From Pseudomonas nitroreducens (lineage in GTDB: Bacteria; Pseudomonadota; Gammaproteobacteria; Pseudomonadales; Pseudomonadaceae): a stretch of DNA of 64,000 nucleotides. Within the stretch, counting starts at the first letter, position 1, and every line of letters begins with the position of its first letter. This document shows, piece after piece, positions 25,689 to 34,069 of the stretch. A program made the position numbers and the translations under genes. The notes under the pieces were generated by a model that searched no databases, was not told the origin of the DNA, and saw only the letters and a program-made list of their open reading frames with translations. The stretch spans positions 248,001 through 312,000 of the forward strand of contig NZ_JALJXP010000008.1 in NCBI RefSeq assembly GCF_024170165.1, written 5' to 3'.

Positions 25689-26591
25689 TCATATCCACAG
25701 AAAGACGGCCAGCACCGCCGCAAAGAAGCCCCACTTCTGCAGGTAGTACAGCTTGCGGTTGCGCTTCTTCAGCGCCTTGCCCTGCAGGCGGATCTTGTAC
25801 AGCGAAGCGAAGGCGCGGTTGATGCCGCCGGTCTTGTCGCCCGCGTCGTTGGGCGAGGCCGCGGCGGCCATCACATTGCGGCTGAACCAGCGGTTGAACG
25901 CCGTCACCCAGCCGTACTTCAGTGGTCGCTCGATGTCACAGAAGAGGATCACCCGGTCGTGGTCCGTGGTGTTCTCGGCGTAGTGGATATAGGTCTCGTC
26001 GAACACCACCGCCTCGCCGTCACGCCAGTGGTAGCGCTCGCCATCCACCTCGATGAAGCAGCCGGGGTCGTTGGGCGTCAGCAGGCCCAGGTGGTAGCGC
26101 AGCGAACCGGCGTAGGGGTCGCGGTGGCGCACCAGGCGCGAACCCGGCGGCAGTTCGGCGAACATCGCCGCCTTCACCGACGGAATCTGCCGCAGCAGCT
26201 CGGTGGTCTTCGGGCACAGGGCGTCGGCGGACGGGTGGCTGTCGTCGTACCACTTCAGGTAGAAGCGCTTCCAGCCGGTCTTGAAGAAGGAGTTGAAACC
26301 CACGTCGTTGAGCTGGTCGGAACGCTTGATGCTGCCGGCGTCGCGCAGGTGCAGGGCCTCGCTGCGGATGGCTTCCCAGTGGTCGGCGAGCAGGCGCATC
26401 TCGGGGAATTCGTCGGTCGCCAGGTACGGGCGGCTCGGTACCCTGGAGAACAGGTACATCAGGCAGTTGATCGGCGCCAGGAAGCTGGAGTGGTCACTCA
26501 GCTGGCGCGTGAACTTGTGGCGCACCCGCCCACGCAGGTGGACATAAACGATGCTCAGGCCGAAGGCGGCCAGAATGGCGGCTTTGATCAT
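25689..26591 (-). CDS. lpxO: Lipid A 2-hydroxylase, Fe(II)/2-oxoglutarate dioxygenase LpxO
   Basis: This 300-residue aspartyl/asparaginyl beta-hydroxylase-family enzyme 2-hydroxylates a secondary acyl chain of lipid A. There is a hydrophobic N-terminal anchor (MIKAAILAAFGLSIVYVHL) and a C-terminal hydrophobic segment (FFAAVLAVFLWI), consistent with action at the inner membrane surface. The iron site is visible as H156-R-D158 in LVRHRDPYAGSLRYH and H203 in YIHYAENTTDHDRVI. PAO1 has lpxO1 in the same place, next to the PA4513 reductase gene. No strong ribosome binding site precedes the ATG. Confidence 0.92.
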   Translation of the reverse strand: MIKAAILAAFGLSIVYVHLRGRVRHKFTRQLSDHSSFLAPINCLMYLFSRVPSRPYLATDEFPEMRLLADHWEAIRSEALHLRDAGSIKRSDQLNDVGFNSFFKTGWKRFYLKWYDDSHPSADALCPKTTELLRQIPSVKAAMFAELPPGSRLVRHRDPYAGSLRYHLGLLTPNDPGCFIEVDGERYHWRDGEAVVFDETYIHYAENTTDHDRVILFCDIERPLKYGWVTAFNRWFSRNVMAAAASPNDAGDKTGGINRAFASLYKIRLQGKALKKRNRKLYYLQKWGFFAAVLAVFLWI

Positions 26592-26677
26592 TCGGGGGAC
26601 GGTTCCACGGGTCTAGAGGCGGAATGGTACTCCTCCTGAACGTGACTGAATATTCTCCAAAGGCCAAAGGTGGATTC

Positions 26678-26695
26678 GTACAGTAACCTGTGTAC
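26678..26695. promoter_or_regulatory. Candidate operator upstream of pxpA
   Basis: GTACA-GTAACCTG-TGTAC is an 18-bp inverted repeat with perfect 5-base arms, extendable to GTACAG/CTGTGTAC with a bulge. It lies 23 bases before the pxpA ATG and 86 bases before the divergent lpxO. It resembles GntR/MocR-type half-sites, but the cognate regulator is not evident in the window. Confidence 0.35.
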
Positions 26696-26718
26696 CAGAT
26701 TGATCCCGGGGCCTACCG

Positions 26719-27474
26719 ATGAACCAGCGCACCACGCCAATCCTGCTCAACTGTGACATGGGCGAAAGCTTCGGCGCCTGGCGCATGGGCGACGACGTCC
26801 ACGCCATGCCGTTGATCGACCAGGCCAACCTCGCCTGTGGCTACCACGCGGGCGACCCGCTGACCATGCAGCGCACCGTGCGCCTGGCGGTGGAGCAGGG
26901 TGTCAGCATCGGCGCGCACCCGGCCTACCCGGACCTGGCCGGCTTCGGCCGCCGGCACATGAGCTGTTCGCCCGAGGAAGTCCACGCCCTGGTGCTCTAC
27001 CAGATCGGCGCGCTGGATGCGTTCTGCCGCGCCGCCGGCACCCAGGTGGCCTACGTGAAGCCCCACGGGGCGCTGTACAACGACCTGGTGCGCGACGACG
27101 CATTGCTCGCCGCGGTGCTCGACGCATGCGCCGCCTACCGCAAGCGCCTGCCGCTGATGGTGCTGGCCCTGGCCGACAACAACCGCGAGCTGCAACTGGC
27201 TGACGCCGCAGACGTGCCGCTGATGTTCGAAGCCTTCGCCGATCGCGCCTACCTGCCCGATGGTCAGCTTGCCCCGCGCCGGCTGCCCAGCGCCGTGCAC
27301 CACGAGCCGCAGCGCATCCTCGACCAGGCCCTGGCCATCGCCCGTGGCGAAGCCTTCCCGGATATCGACGGCAACCCGCTGCGCCTGCGCGCCGACAGCC
27401 TCTGCGTGCATGGTGATAACCCCGAATCCCTGGCGGTGCTGCGGCGCCTGCGTGGCCTGCTGGACCAGGCATGA
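26719..27474 (+). CDS. pxpA: 5-oxoprolinase subunit A (LamB/YcsF family)
   Basis: PxpA, with PxpB and PxpC, forms the prokaryotic ATP-dependent 5-oxoprolinase that converts 5-oxo-L-proline (pyroglutamate) to glutamate. The 251-residue protein shows the family signatures [40 protein letters not shown] and [10 protein letters not shown]. The ATG at 26719 opens a three-gene operon whose cistrons overlap by ATGA; its ribosome binding site is weak. A candidate operator precedes it. Confidence 0.94.
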   Translation: MNQRTTPILLNCDMGESFGAWRMGDDVHAMPLIDQANLACGYHAGDPLTMQRTVRLAVEQGVSIGAHPAYPDLAGFGRRHMSCSPEEVHALVLYQIGALDAFCRAAGTQVAYVKPHGALYNDLVRDDALLAAVLDACAAYRKRLPLMVLALADNNRELQLADAADVPLMFEAFADRAYLPDGQLAPRRLPSAVHHEPQRILDQALAIARGEAFPDIDGNPLRLRADSLCVHGDNPESLAVLRRLRGLLDQA

Positions 27475-28148
27475 TCCGCGTCGAAGCCTTCGGCGCCACG
27501 GCGCTGCTGATCACCCTCGCCGAGCAGCCAGACGATGCGTTGCCCCTGCGCATCGCCCGCCTGGCCGAGCGCCTGCGTACCGAGCTGGGCCCGGCGCTGA
27601 CGGATTGCGTGCCCGGCTGGACCACGCTGCTGCTGCACTACGACCTGCTGCGTATCGACCTGCCGCAACTGCAGCTGCGCGTGCAGGCCGCGCTGGCGGA
27701 TTGGCCTGGCGCAGCCCTCGATCGCAGCGCCGGGCGCCTGCATGAAATCGCCGTGTGGTACGCCGGCGAGGACTTGGCGGAAGTCGCCCGTCTTTGCCAG
27801 CTCACTCCTGCCCAGGTGATCGACCTGCACGCCGGCCGCGATTATCGCGTCGGTGCCATCGGCTTCTCCCCCGGCTTTGCCTACCTCGGCGAGCTGGACC
27901 AACGCCTCGCTCTGCCGCGCCGGGCCACGCCGCGCACGCAGGTGCCGGCCGGCAGCCTGGCGATTGCCGAGCGGCAGACAGCGGTTTATCCACAGGCCTC
28001 GCCCGGTGGTTGGCACCTGCTCGGGCGCACTGCGCAACGCCTGTTCGATCCACGCCAGCAGCCGCCTTGCCCGTTGGCCGTGGGCGACCGCGTGCGCTTC
28101 GTGCCCGTCGATGAGTCGGCTTATCGGGCGGCCGGAGGCAAGCCATGA
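27471..28148 (+). CDS. pxpB: 5-oxoprolinase subunit B (KipI-like)
   Basis: This 225-residue protein of the KipI/allophanate hydrolase subunit 1 family is the second component of 5-oxoprolinase. Diagnostic stretches are [59 protein letters not shown] and [15 protein letters not shown]. Its ATG overlaps the pxpA stop and its stop overlaps the pxpC start, which indicates tight translational coupling. Confidence 0.93.
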   Translation: MIRVEAFGATALLITLAEQPDDALPLRIARLAERLRTELGPALTDCVPGWTTLLLHYDLLRIDLPQLQLRVQAALADWPGAALDRSAGRLHEIAVWYAGEDLAEVARLCQLTPAQVIDLHAGRDYRVGAIGFSPGFAYLGELDQRLALPRRATPRTQVPAGSLAIAERQTAVYPQASPGGWHLLGRTAQRLFDPRQQPPCPLAVGDRVRFVPVDESAYRAAGGKP

Positions 28149-29062
28149 GCCTGAAAGTCATCGCCTGCGGTCCGCAGTTCCTGTTGCAGGACGGTGGCCG
28201 GCAAGGCTGGCAGCACCTGGGCGTGTCCCCCGGCGGCCCTGTGGATATACGCGCGGCGGCCTGGGCCAATCGCCTGCTGGGCAACACGCCGGGCCTGCCG
28301 TTGCTGGAGATCGCGCTGGGCGGTGCGGAGCTGGAAGCGCAGGCGGACACTTGGCTGGCGCTGACGGGCGCCGAGCCGTCGGCGACCCTCGAAGGCGAGC
28401 CGCTGCCGGGCTGGTCGCGCTTTCGCGTACGGGCAGGGCAGCGCCTGAAACTGGGCTTCGCCCGTGCCGGACAACGGGCGTATCTCGCCGCTGCCGGAGG
28501 TTTCGTGGCGCAGCCGATACTGGGCAGTGTGGCGACCCAGAGGCGGGAAAGACTCGGCGGTCTTGCCGGCAATGGCGAGTCGCTGGTGGTGGGCGATTTG
28601 CTCACTTGTGCTGCACTGGGAGAGCGTTTCATGCACGGCGCCAGCGTGCCCTGGCCCTATCGACCGGATTACCGTGAGACCCCGACCCTGCGCGTACTGC
28701 CCGGCCCGGATGCCTTCAGCGCGGAACAGCGCCAGGTCTTCTTCGAGCAAGCCTGGCAGGTCAGCCCGCAATCCGACCGCATGGGCGTGCGGCTGCGCGG
28801 CGAAGCGCTGAGCGCGCCTCGCCGGCAATGGTCGTTGGGGGTAGTGGAAGGGGCCATCCAGGTGCCGCCGGACGGCCAGCCGATCGTCCTGCTGGCGGAC
28901 CGCCAGAGCATGGGCGGCTATCCGTTGCTGGGCGTGCTGCACCCGCTGGACATCGGCCGCCTGGCGCAATGCCCGGCGCACAGCGCAGTGCGCTTCGCCC
29001 CGACCAGCGTGGAACAGGCGCAGGCGGACCTGCGCGCGTTCCTGCGTTTCTTCTCCGGCTGA
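28145..29062 (+). CDS. pxpC: 5-oxoprolinase subunit C (biotin-dependent carboxyltransferase-like)
   Basis: This 305-residue protein of the KipA/allophanate hydrolase subunit 2 family has FLLQDGGRQGWQHLGVSPGG near the N-terminus, ANRLLGNTPGLPLLEIALGG and the C-terminal PIVLLADRQSMGGYPLLGVL. It completes the PxpABC complex. Its stop codon is only two bases from the stop of the convergent prfH gene, with no terminator between, so the two transcripts probably overlap at their 3' ends. Confidence 0.93.
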   Translation: MSLKVIACGPQFLLQDGGRQGWQHLGVSPGGPVDIRAAAWANRLLGNTPGLPLLEIALGGAELEAQADTWLALTGAEPSATLEGEPLPGWSRFRVRAGQRLKLGFARAGQRAYLAAAGGFVAQPILGSVATQRRERLGGLAGNGESLVVGDLLTCAALGERFMHGASVPWPYRPDYRETPTLRVLPGPDAFSAEQRQVFFEQAWQVSPQSDRMGVRLRGEALSAPRRQWSLGVVEGAIQVPPDGQPIVLLADRQSMGGYPLLGVLHPLDIGRLAQCPAHSAVRFAPTSVEQAQADLRAFLRFFSG

Positions 29063-29064
29063 AA

Positions 29065-29676
29065 TCAGCCTTCGAAGCCTTCGCCGCGAAACACCCGGTG
29101 CGGATTGCCGCGTTCCAGATGGTGGTGCACCAGCCGGCGTTCGGCGCGCAGTTCGCTGCTCGCCTGCTCCGCGCGCTCCTCCAGCTTGCGGGCGATCAGC
29201 AGCAGCGCCAGGCGCTTGTTGGCGTGCTGGCTGCGTTCGCTCTGCACCTTCACGCTCAGGCCGCTGGCGACGTGGGTCGCGCGCACCGCCGAGTCGGTGG
29301 TGTTGACGTGCTGCCCGCCGGGACCGGAGGAGCGCAGGGTTTCGAAGTGCACTTCACCTTCGAGGCTGGCCGGTGGCGCACTGAAGCGTGCGCCGCCGAA
29401 GTACCAGTTCTTGCGCCTGTGGTTGGGCCGGTAAGGGCTGGCGCAGACCCATTGCAGGGTGCCGCTCCAGTCCTCGGCCAGCGTTGTCGCTGAGCCGCCG
29501 TCCAGCGCCAGCAGCACCGAGAGCAGGGTGCCCCGGCGCGGCCCGGCTTCTTCTTCGATCACGCGCACCTCGGTGCCGTGGGCCTCGGCCTCGCGCAGCA
29601 GACGCTGCAGGGCCTTGGCCACGGCCAGTGCACACTCGTCCGGCCCCTGGGCCGCGGAAAGTTGCAGCAGGATCAT
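29065..29676 (-). CDS. prfH: Peptide chain release factor homologue PrfH
   Basis: This 203-residue protein related to class I release factors keeps the peptidyl-tRNA hydrolysis motif GGQ (residues 120-122 in [18 protein letters not shown]) but lacks the stop-codon recognition domain of RF1/RF2. PrfH proteins are encoded with RtcB2 and act on ribosomes carrying a cut in the 16S rRNA decoding centre. The ATG at 29676 overlaps the rtcB2 stop codon (TGATG), so translation is coupled; an upstream in-frame GTG at 29685 is the alternative start. Confidence 0.9.
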   Translation of the reverse strand: MILLQLSAAQGPDECALAVAKALQRLLREAEAHGTEVRVIEEEAGPRRGTLLSVLLALDGGSATTLAEDWSGTLQWVCASPYRPNHRRKNWYFGGARFSAPPASLEGEVHFETLRSSGPGGQHVNTTDSAVRATHVASGLSVKVQSERSQHANKRLALLLIARKLEERAEQASSELRAERRLVHHHLERGNPHRVFRGEGFEG

Positions 29677-30812
29677 CAGCAGCACTCCCCGCGGGTCTTG
29701 TAGGTCAGCACCGGTTTCAGCCGTGCCAGTACCCGCAGCAACCCCGCTTCACGCAGCGCGCCGACCACCGAGTCGATGGCCTTGTAGGCTTCCGGCGCCT
29801 CCTCGTAGATCAACCCGCGATCACCACAGATCACCCGGCTGCCCAGTGCCGTACGGGCCAGTTGTTCGACGCGGTAGCGCGCCGAGAGACGGTCCTTGCA
29901 CTCGCTGCGCATCCACTTACGCCCCGCGCCATGGGCGAGGGAGAAGAGGCTACGCGGATCGGCGACCGGCTCCACCAGGTAGCTGTAGTCGCCGCGCGAG
30001 CCGGGGACGACCATCACCCCGCGATCCGCTGGCGTCGCGCCCTTGCGGTGCAGCCAGCCGTCGACGCCCTCGACCTGCGCCCGGCTGACGAGGTTGTGGT
30101 TCACGTCCAGCACCTGCGCACCGTCCGCCCGCAGGCGGTCGAGCATGCGCAGGGCGATCAGCTGGCGGTTGGCTTCGGCGAAACGCAGCGCGCCGTCGTG
30201 GCGGGCCAGGTAGTGCGTGCAGTCGTCGGTGCCTTGTTCCAGGCCCTGGTGGCTGAAGCGGTCCACCTGCTCGCGCAGGATGGCTTCGCCCAGGCCGCGC
30301 GAGCCGCTGTGCACCAGCAGGAGCAGGTGCCGACGATCGAGACCGAGGGCTGCCACGGCCGCTTCGTCGTAGAGCTGGTCGAGTTGCTGCAGCTCGGCGA
30401 AGTGGTTGCCGCCGCCGATGGTGCCCAGCGAATGCTCGTGGCCGCAGGGCGGCAGGCCGAATCTGGCGATGCGCTCGCTCCAGTCGTCGTCCAGCGGGCC
30501 GTCGAGGTTGCCCAGACGCTTCTCCAGCTTGTCCAGGTTCAGCTTGGCGGTGGCGATATCGGTGCGCCACAACGCCATGCCGCAGCCGATGTCGTTGCCC
30601 ACCAGCGCCGGGTACAGGCGGCCGGTGGAGAAGAACGCCGCGCCGATCGGGTAGCCCCGGCCGGGGTGCAGGTCCGGCATGCCGGCGACACGCTGCATGC
30701 CCGGCAGGCGGGCGGTGGTTTCAAGTTGCTGGATCGCTTTACCTTCGATCCAGGTGTCGTCCGCGGCGATCAGGGTGATGCCGTCGGACAGATTTTGGAT
30801 GCAATTGCCCAT
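29676..30812 (-). CDS. rtcB2: RNA ligase RtcB, PrfH-associated type (RtcB2)
   Basis: This 378-residue 3'-phosphate RNA ligase joins RNA ends with 2',3'-cyclic phosphate or 3'-phosphate and 5'-OH, using GTP and Mn2+. Metal and guanylate residues are visible: D74 and C77 in [10 protein letters not shown]137 in GGGNHF, H168 in [10 protein letters not shown]239 in DVNHNLV, and H294 in SLAHGAGR (the probable guanylylated histidine). It is shorter than housekeeping RtcB (~408 residues), as expected for RtcB2. With PrfH the predicted job is repair of ribosomes whose 16S rRNA has been cleaved. No rtcA or rtcR is adjacent. Confidence 0.91.
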   Translation of the reverse strand: MGNCIQNLSDGITLIAADDTWIEGKAIQQLETTARLPGMQRVAGMPDLHPGRGYPIGAAFFSTGRLYPALVGNDIGCGMALWRTDIATAKLNLDKLEKRLGNLDGPLDDDWSERIARFGLPPCGHEHSLGTIGGGNHFAELQQLDQLYDEAAVAALGLDRRHLLLLVHSGSRGLGEAILREQVDRFSHQGLEQGTDDCTHYLARHDGALRFAEANRQLIALRMLDRLRADGAQVLDVNHNLVSRAQVEGVDGWLHRKGATPADRGVMVVPGSRGDYSYLVEPVADPRSLFSLAHGAGRKWMRSECKDRLSARYRVEQLARTALGSRVICGDRGLIYEEAPEAYKAIDSVVGALREAGLLRVLARLKPVLTYKTRGECC

Positions 30813-30879
30813 TGTCCAATCCCATGAGGAATGAAACGAAAAAAGAGGATGGGGGCAGGCCGGAGCCGGGCAATGCGAT

Positions 30880-30896
30880 GCCGCCAGAGGGGCGGC
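30880..30896 (-). promoter_or_regulatory. Hairpin in the rtcB2 leader
   Basis: GCCGCC (30880-885), loop AGAGG and GGCGGC (891-896) form a perfect 6-bp GC stem. On the minus strand it starts 10 bases after the stop codon of the 13-codon leader ORF and lies about 70 bases before rtcB2. A T-rich tract (CTTTTTTCG, complement near 30839-30847) follows some 35 bases later. A ribosome on the leader stop codon would clash with the stem. Confidence 0.45.
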
Positions 30897-30906
30897 GGGG
30901 AAGCGA

Positions 30907-30948
30907 TTACGCCAGACGCGACCTGCAAAGGGTGATCAGTGCTTGCAT
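30907..30948 (-). CDS. Putative 13-residue leader peptide of the rtcB2-prfH operon
   Basis: The ORF encodes MQALITLCRSRLA and ends in TAA. It has a near-ideal ribosome binding site (AAAGGAG, 7-base spacer) that is much stronger than that of rtcB2 itself. It lies just downstream of a promoter candidate (30989-31017) and is followed by a GC hairpin. No homologue is known to me. Its size, position and strong initiation signal suggest a regulatory leader ORF; it could also be a chance ORF or a tail of the upstream lrp transcript. Confidence 0.45.
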   Translation of the reverse strand: MQALITLCRSRLA

Positions 30949-30988
30949 GATGTCTCTCCTTTGCTGTCGGTGGATGGGAAGGCTGCGA

Positions 30989-31017
30989 ATGATAGGCGCG
31001 CAGCCGCCCGCGCGCAA
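30989..31017 (-). promoter_or_regulatory. sigma70-like promoter of the rtcB2-prfH operon
   Basis: On the minus strand TTGCGC (complement of 31012-31017), a 17-base spacer and TATCAT (complement of 30989-30994) form a promoter immediately after the lrp stop codon (31023). The predicted start is about 35 bases before the small leader ORF. No sigma54 element, which often drives rtc operons, was found. Confidence 0.45.
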
Positions 31018-31022
31018 TCCCG

Positions 31023-31505
31023 CTATTTCGGCAGGTGGCGCAGCGGCAGGGGCGCCGACTCCTTCACCGTCTGGATGGCGAAGTTGCTGCGGATGTCGCT
31101 GACGCCCGGGAGCTTGAGCAGGGTGCCGGTGAGGAACTGCTCGTAGGCGCGCAGGTCCGGCAGCACCACTTGCAGGAGGAAGTCCGACTCGCCGCTGACC
31201 AGGTGCACCGAGATGACTTGCGGCAGATCGATCACGGCCTGGCGAAACGCGGCGGCGCTGGTGTCGCTGTGGCGTTCGACCTTCACGCCGACGAACACGG
31301 TCAGCCCCAGGCCGACTTCGTCGCGGCCCAGTTCGGCGTGGTAGCCACGGATCATCCCGGCCTCTTCCAGCAGGCGCACCCGGCGCAGGCAGGGGGAGGG
31401 CGACAGGCCGATCTCCTCGGCGAGCTGCACGTTGCTCAGCCGGCCATCGCGCTGCAGGGCGGCGAGGATGCGGTGGTCGTAAGCGTCCAGTGTGATTTTT
31501 GGCAT
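31023..31505 (-). CDS. Lrp/AsnC family transcriptional regulator
   Basis: This 160-residue protein has the Lrp N-terminal winged helix-turn-helix (LDAYDHRILAALQRDGRLSN, LAEEIGLSPSPCLRRVRLLE) and a C-terminal RAM/AsnC ligand-binding domain (HLVSGESDFLLQVVLPDLRA). It is divergent from a LysE-family exporter gene, a frequent pairing in which the Lrp protein activates amino acid export in response to its substrate. A perfect 7-bp-arm palindrome (31530-31548) in the shared promoter region is the likely operator. Confidence 0.92.
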   Translation of the reverse strand: MPKITLDAYDHRILAALQRDGRLSNVQLAEEIGLSPSPCLRRVRLLEEAGMIRGYHAELGRDEVGLGLTVFVGVKVERHSDTSAAAFRQAVIDLPQVISVHLVSGESDFLLQVVLPDLRAYEQFLTGTLLKLPGVSDIRSNFAIQTVKESAPLPLRHLPK

Positions 31506-31529
31506 GAGTGGCTACCAGAAGAGCTTTCG

Positions 31530-31548
31530 ATTGGCAGGATATGCCAAT
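31530..31548. promoter_or_regulatory. Perfect palindrome, likely Lrp-type operator
   Basis: ATTGGCA-GGATA-TGCCAAT lies between the divergent lrp and lysE genes, 25 bases from the lrp start and 92 bases from the lysE start. Perfect 7-base arms in such a position are typical of a dedicated Lrp-family binding site. Confidence 0.6.
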
Positions 31549-31640
31549 TGTTATCGCCAGCTTGGCTGAATACGCAAGCACCTGCCTCGGCCTTCGGGCA
31601 TAGAATCCCTATCCGCAATGACTTCTTCGGAGTGTTTCCT

Positions 31641-32267
31641 GTGGATATCGGCGTCTTCCTGCTGGCCCTGGCGATGGTCTACCTGCTGCCGGGGCCGGAC
31701 ATGATTCTCCTGCTGCACACCGGTGCCCGCGACGGGTGCCGCGTGGCCCTGGCAACCGCTCTTGGATTGGGCGTAGCGCGTGGCTGTCACGTCGCGCTGG
31801 CGGCGACCGGGCTGGCGCTGCTGTTCCGTACCGCGCCCTGGACCTTCGATGTCGTGCGCATCGGCGGCGGCCTCTACCTGGCGTGGATTGGCCTGCAACT
31901 GCTGCGCGCGCCAGTGGGGTTGCCGGTGGCGACCGGTGCGGCAGAGTTATCCACAATCAGCTACCGGCGCGCATTTCGCCGGGGCCTGCTGACCAATCTG
32001 CTCAATCCCAAGGCGCTGCTGTTCTGTTCGGTGCTGTTGCCGCAGTTCATCCATCCGCAGAACGGCCCGCTGGTGCTGCAATTCGCGCTGCTGGGTGGCG
32101 TGCTGGTGGTGGTCGGGCTGGGCTTCGACAGTTTCTACGCGGCCAGCGGCGAGCGCATGGGCCGCTGGCTGGCGCGGCACCGGACGATGCAGCGCGTTCA
32201 GCAGTGGGGTTTCGGCGGCATCCTGCTGGGCTTCGGTGTGCGTCTGGCGCTGATCCGCGATTTGTAG
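31641..32267 (+). CDS. LysE/RhtB family amino acid exporter, GTG start
   Basis: This 208-residue inner membrane protein has about six hydrophobic segments. The family motif LLPGPDMILLLHTGARDGCR lies near the N-terminus and FRRGLLTNLLNPKALLFCSVL in the middle. GTG at 31641 has GGAG 8 bases upstream and yields the expected N-terminus MDIGVFLLALAMVYLLPGPD, so it is preferred over longer readings. Members export amino acids such as homoserine, threonine or lysine; the substrate here is unknown. The divergent Lrp-type gene probably regulates it. Confidence 0.9.
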   Translation: MDIGVFLLALAMVYLLPGPDMILLLHTGARDGCRVALATALGLGVARGCHVALAATGLALLFRTAPWTFDVVRIGGGLYLAWIGLQLLRAPVGLPVATGAAELSTISYRRAFRRGLLTNLLNPKALLFCSVLLPQFIHPQNGPLVLQFALLGGVLVVVGLGFDSFYAASGERMGRWLARHRTMQRVQQWGFGGILLGFGVRLALIRDL

Positions 32268-32276
32268 AGGCGCGGA

Positions 32277-32936
32277 TCAGAGGTCTTCCGGCTGGATTTT
32301 CCACAGCCGCGCCACCGAGGGTTTCTGCGGGTTGCGCGCGACCACCAGCAGGCCCAGGTCCTTGCCGCGCAACTCACGCAGCAGTTGTGCGCCCTTGCGT
32401 TGTTGCAGGCTCTCGGCGAGATGCCCGAGGGCGATGGTCGCTGCTGCCGGGTGCGTGGCGACCGGCACATAGCTGCCGTCGTCCATGTCCAGCACCACAT
32501 GCTTTTCGCCAGGTTCCGGAGTGGGAATGTGCAGGCTGGTCTTGAGCAGTTGCGCCATGGCCTCGTCACGCTGGGTGGCCGTCAGTTGCCCCGGTGGCAG
32601 TGCCCGTTCGAGGGCGAAGAATTCGTCCCTGGGCTCGGCTTTCGGTTTGGCTTCGGCCGCCGGTTGGGTGGTCGTCCTGGCACGAGCCGGCGCAGGCGGC
32701 GGCTTTGGGGCTGGCGGGGGCGGCACGCTGAAATCCAGCTCCTCCTGGTCGAGCCCGTCCCAGTCGATTTCGTCGAGATCGACGTCCTCCGCTGGTGCTC
32801 TCTTCTTCGGCGCCGGCTTTTTCCGCGATTTCACGGCCGCGCGCACGTCCATGCGCCGCTGACGCTTCCACTTGTGCAACTGGACGTTGGCGATGACCGC
32901 AGTGACGAGGATGAGCAGGAGGTAGAACAGCAGCAT
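32277..32936 (-). CDS. Membrane-anchored hypothetical protein with Pro-rich linker
   Basis: This 219-residue protein is not one I recognise. It has one N-terminal membrane helix (MLLFYLLLILVTAVIANVQL) followed by a strongly basic stretch (KWKRQRRMDVRAAVKSRKKP), an acidic patch (EDVDLDEIDWDGLDQEELDF) and a Pro/Ala-rich linker (about residues 95-120). A conserved-looking C-terminal domain of ~95 residues ends the protein. The ATG at 32936 is preferred because it opens the membrane helix, although the ribosome binding site is weak. It converges on the LysE gene with only 9 bases between stops. Topology suggests an N-terminal anchor with a cytoplasmic globular domain. Confidence 0.72.
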   Translation of the reverse strand: MLLFYLLLILVTAVIANVQLHKWKRQRRMDVRAAVKSRKKPAPKKRAPAEDVDLDEIDWDGLDQEELDFSVPPPPAPKPPPAPARARTTTQPAAEAKPKAEPRDEFFALERALPPGQLTATQRDEAMAQLLKTSLHIPTPEPGEKHVVLDMDDGSYVPVATHPAAATIALGHLAESLQQRKGAQLLRELRGKDLGLLVVARNPQKPSVARLWKIQPEDL

Positions 32937-33068
32937 GGAAGATCGTGGCCCTGTGGATAACGGCCACGGCATGCAGGCAGTGGCGGGGTGCCACCCTGGC
33001 GGGATTGTCTGGATCAGGCGATAGGCCTGGTCCGGCTGCGTTGTAGGACGCAGCTGTTTCCGAAAGAG

Positions 33069-33089
33069 GGGCCGGCCTATGACCGGCCC
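33069..33089 (-). terminator. Probable terminator of the dpp operon
   Basis: GGGCCGG (33069-075), loop CCTATGA and CCGGCCC (083-089) form a perfect 7-bp stem 9 bases after the dppF stop. On the minus strand it is followed by CTCTTTC, a weak T-tract, so termination may be partial. Confidence 0.65.
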
Positions 33090-33097
33090 GTTTCGCA

Positions 33098-34069
33098 TCA
33101 GTTCAGGAACTGCTCCGCATGGTGACAAGCCACCTGGCGCTCATCGAGCAGGCGCAGCTCCGGGACCTCGGCCTTGCAGCGCTCGGTCGCGTACGGGCAG
33201 CGCTTGTGGAAGGCGCAGCCGCTGGGCGGGTTGAGGGGGTTGGGCAGCTCACCCTGGATCTTGATCTTGGGCTTGTCCGGATCGGGGTGGATGGCCGGGG
33301 TCGCCGACAGCAGCGCCTGGGTGTACGGGTGCAGCGGCCGTTCGTAGAGCTTGTCCGCCGGGCCCATTTCCGCCGGGCGGCCGAGGTACATCACCAGCAC
33401 GTCGTCGGCCACGTGGCGGACCACGGCGAGGTTGTGGGAAATGAACACGTAGGCCGTGCCGAATTCCTGCTGAAGGTCCATGAACAGGTTGAGCACCTGG
33501 GCCTGGATCGACACGTCCAGCGCCGAGGTCGGTTCGTCCGCCACCAGCACCTTGGGCCGCAGCATCATGGCGCGGGCCAGGGCGATGCGCTGGCGCTGGC
33601 CGCCGGAGAACATGTGCGGGTAGCGCTGGTAGTGCTCGGGGCGCAGGCCGACCTGCTTCATCATCGCCTGCACGCGCTCGCGGCGTTCGACCCGGGACAG
33701 GCTGGTATTGATGACCAGCGGCTCGGCCAGCTGGTCGCCGATCTTCTGCCGCGGGTTGAGCGAGGCATAGGGGTTCTGGAACACCATCTGCACGTCGCGG
33801 CGCAGCTGCTTGCGGGTGTCGTGGTCGGCGCCTTTCACTTCGTGGCCGGCGATCTGCAGGGAGCCGGAAGTGGGCTCCTCGATCAGGGTCAGTGCGCGGG
33901 CGAGGGTGGACTTGCCGCAGCCGGATTCGCCAACCACGGCGAGGGTCTTGCCGGCCTGCAGGTCGAAGGACACTCCGTTCAGCGCGCGGACCAGGGCGTG
34001 CGGCTTGAACAGGCCCTGGGAGATTTCGTAGTGACGGGTCAGGTCGCGGGCGGTCAGGACGGCGCTCAT
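33098..34069 (-). CDS. dppF: Dipeptide ABC transporter ATPase DppF
   Basis: This 323-residue ATPase of the dipeptide importer has Walker [20 protein letters not shown], signature [15 protein letters not shown] and Walker [14 protein letters not shown]. The oligopeptide-type C-terminal extension carries four cysteines ([19 protein letters not shown] and VACHHAEQ), a pattern that in peptide importers can hold an iron-sulfur cluster. Its ATG overlaps the dppD stop. It is the last gene of the dppA3-opdP-dppA4-dppBCDF operon. Confidence 0.95.
   Translation of the reverse strand: MSAVLTARDLTRHYEISQGLFKPHALVRALNGVSFDLQAGKTLAVVGESGCGKSTLARALTLIEEPTSGSLQIAGHEVKGADHDTRKQLRRDVQMVFQNPYASLNPRQKIGDQLAEPLVINTSLSRVERRERVQAMMKQVGLRPEHYQRYPHMFSGGQRQRIALARAMMLRPKVLVADEPTSALDVSIQAQVLNLFMDLQQEFGTAYVFISHNLAVVRHVADDVLVMYLGRPAEMGPADKLYERPLHPYTQALLSATPAIHPDPDKPKIKIQGELPNPLNPPSGCAFHKRCPYATERCKAEVPELRLLDERQVACHHAEQFLN

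Noticed and set aside
30838-30896. Classical transcription attenuator before rtcB2
   Set aside because: The GC hairpin and the T-tract are about 35 bases apart and no stem directly precedes the T-tract, so intrinsic termination is not supported. Only a translational or looser leader mechanism is proposed.
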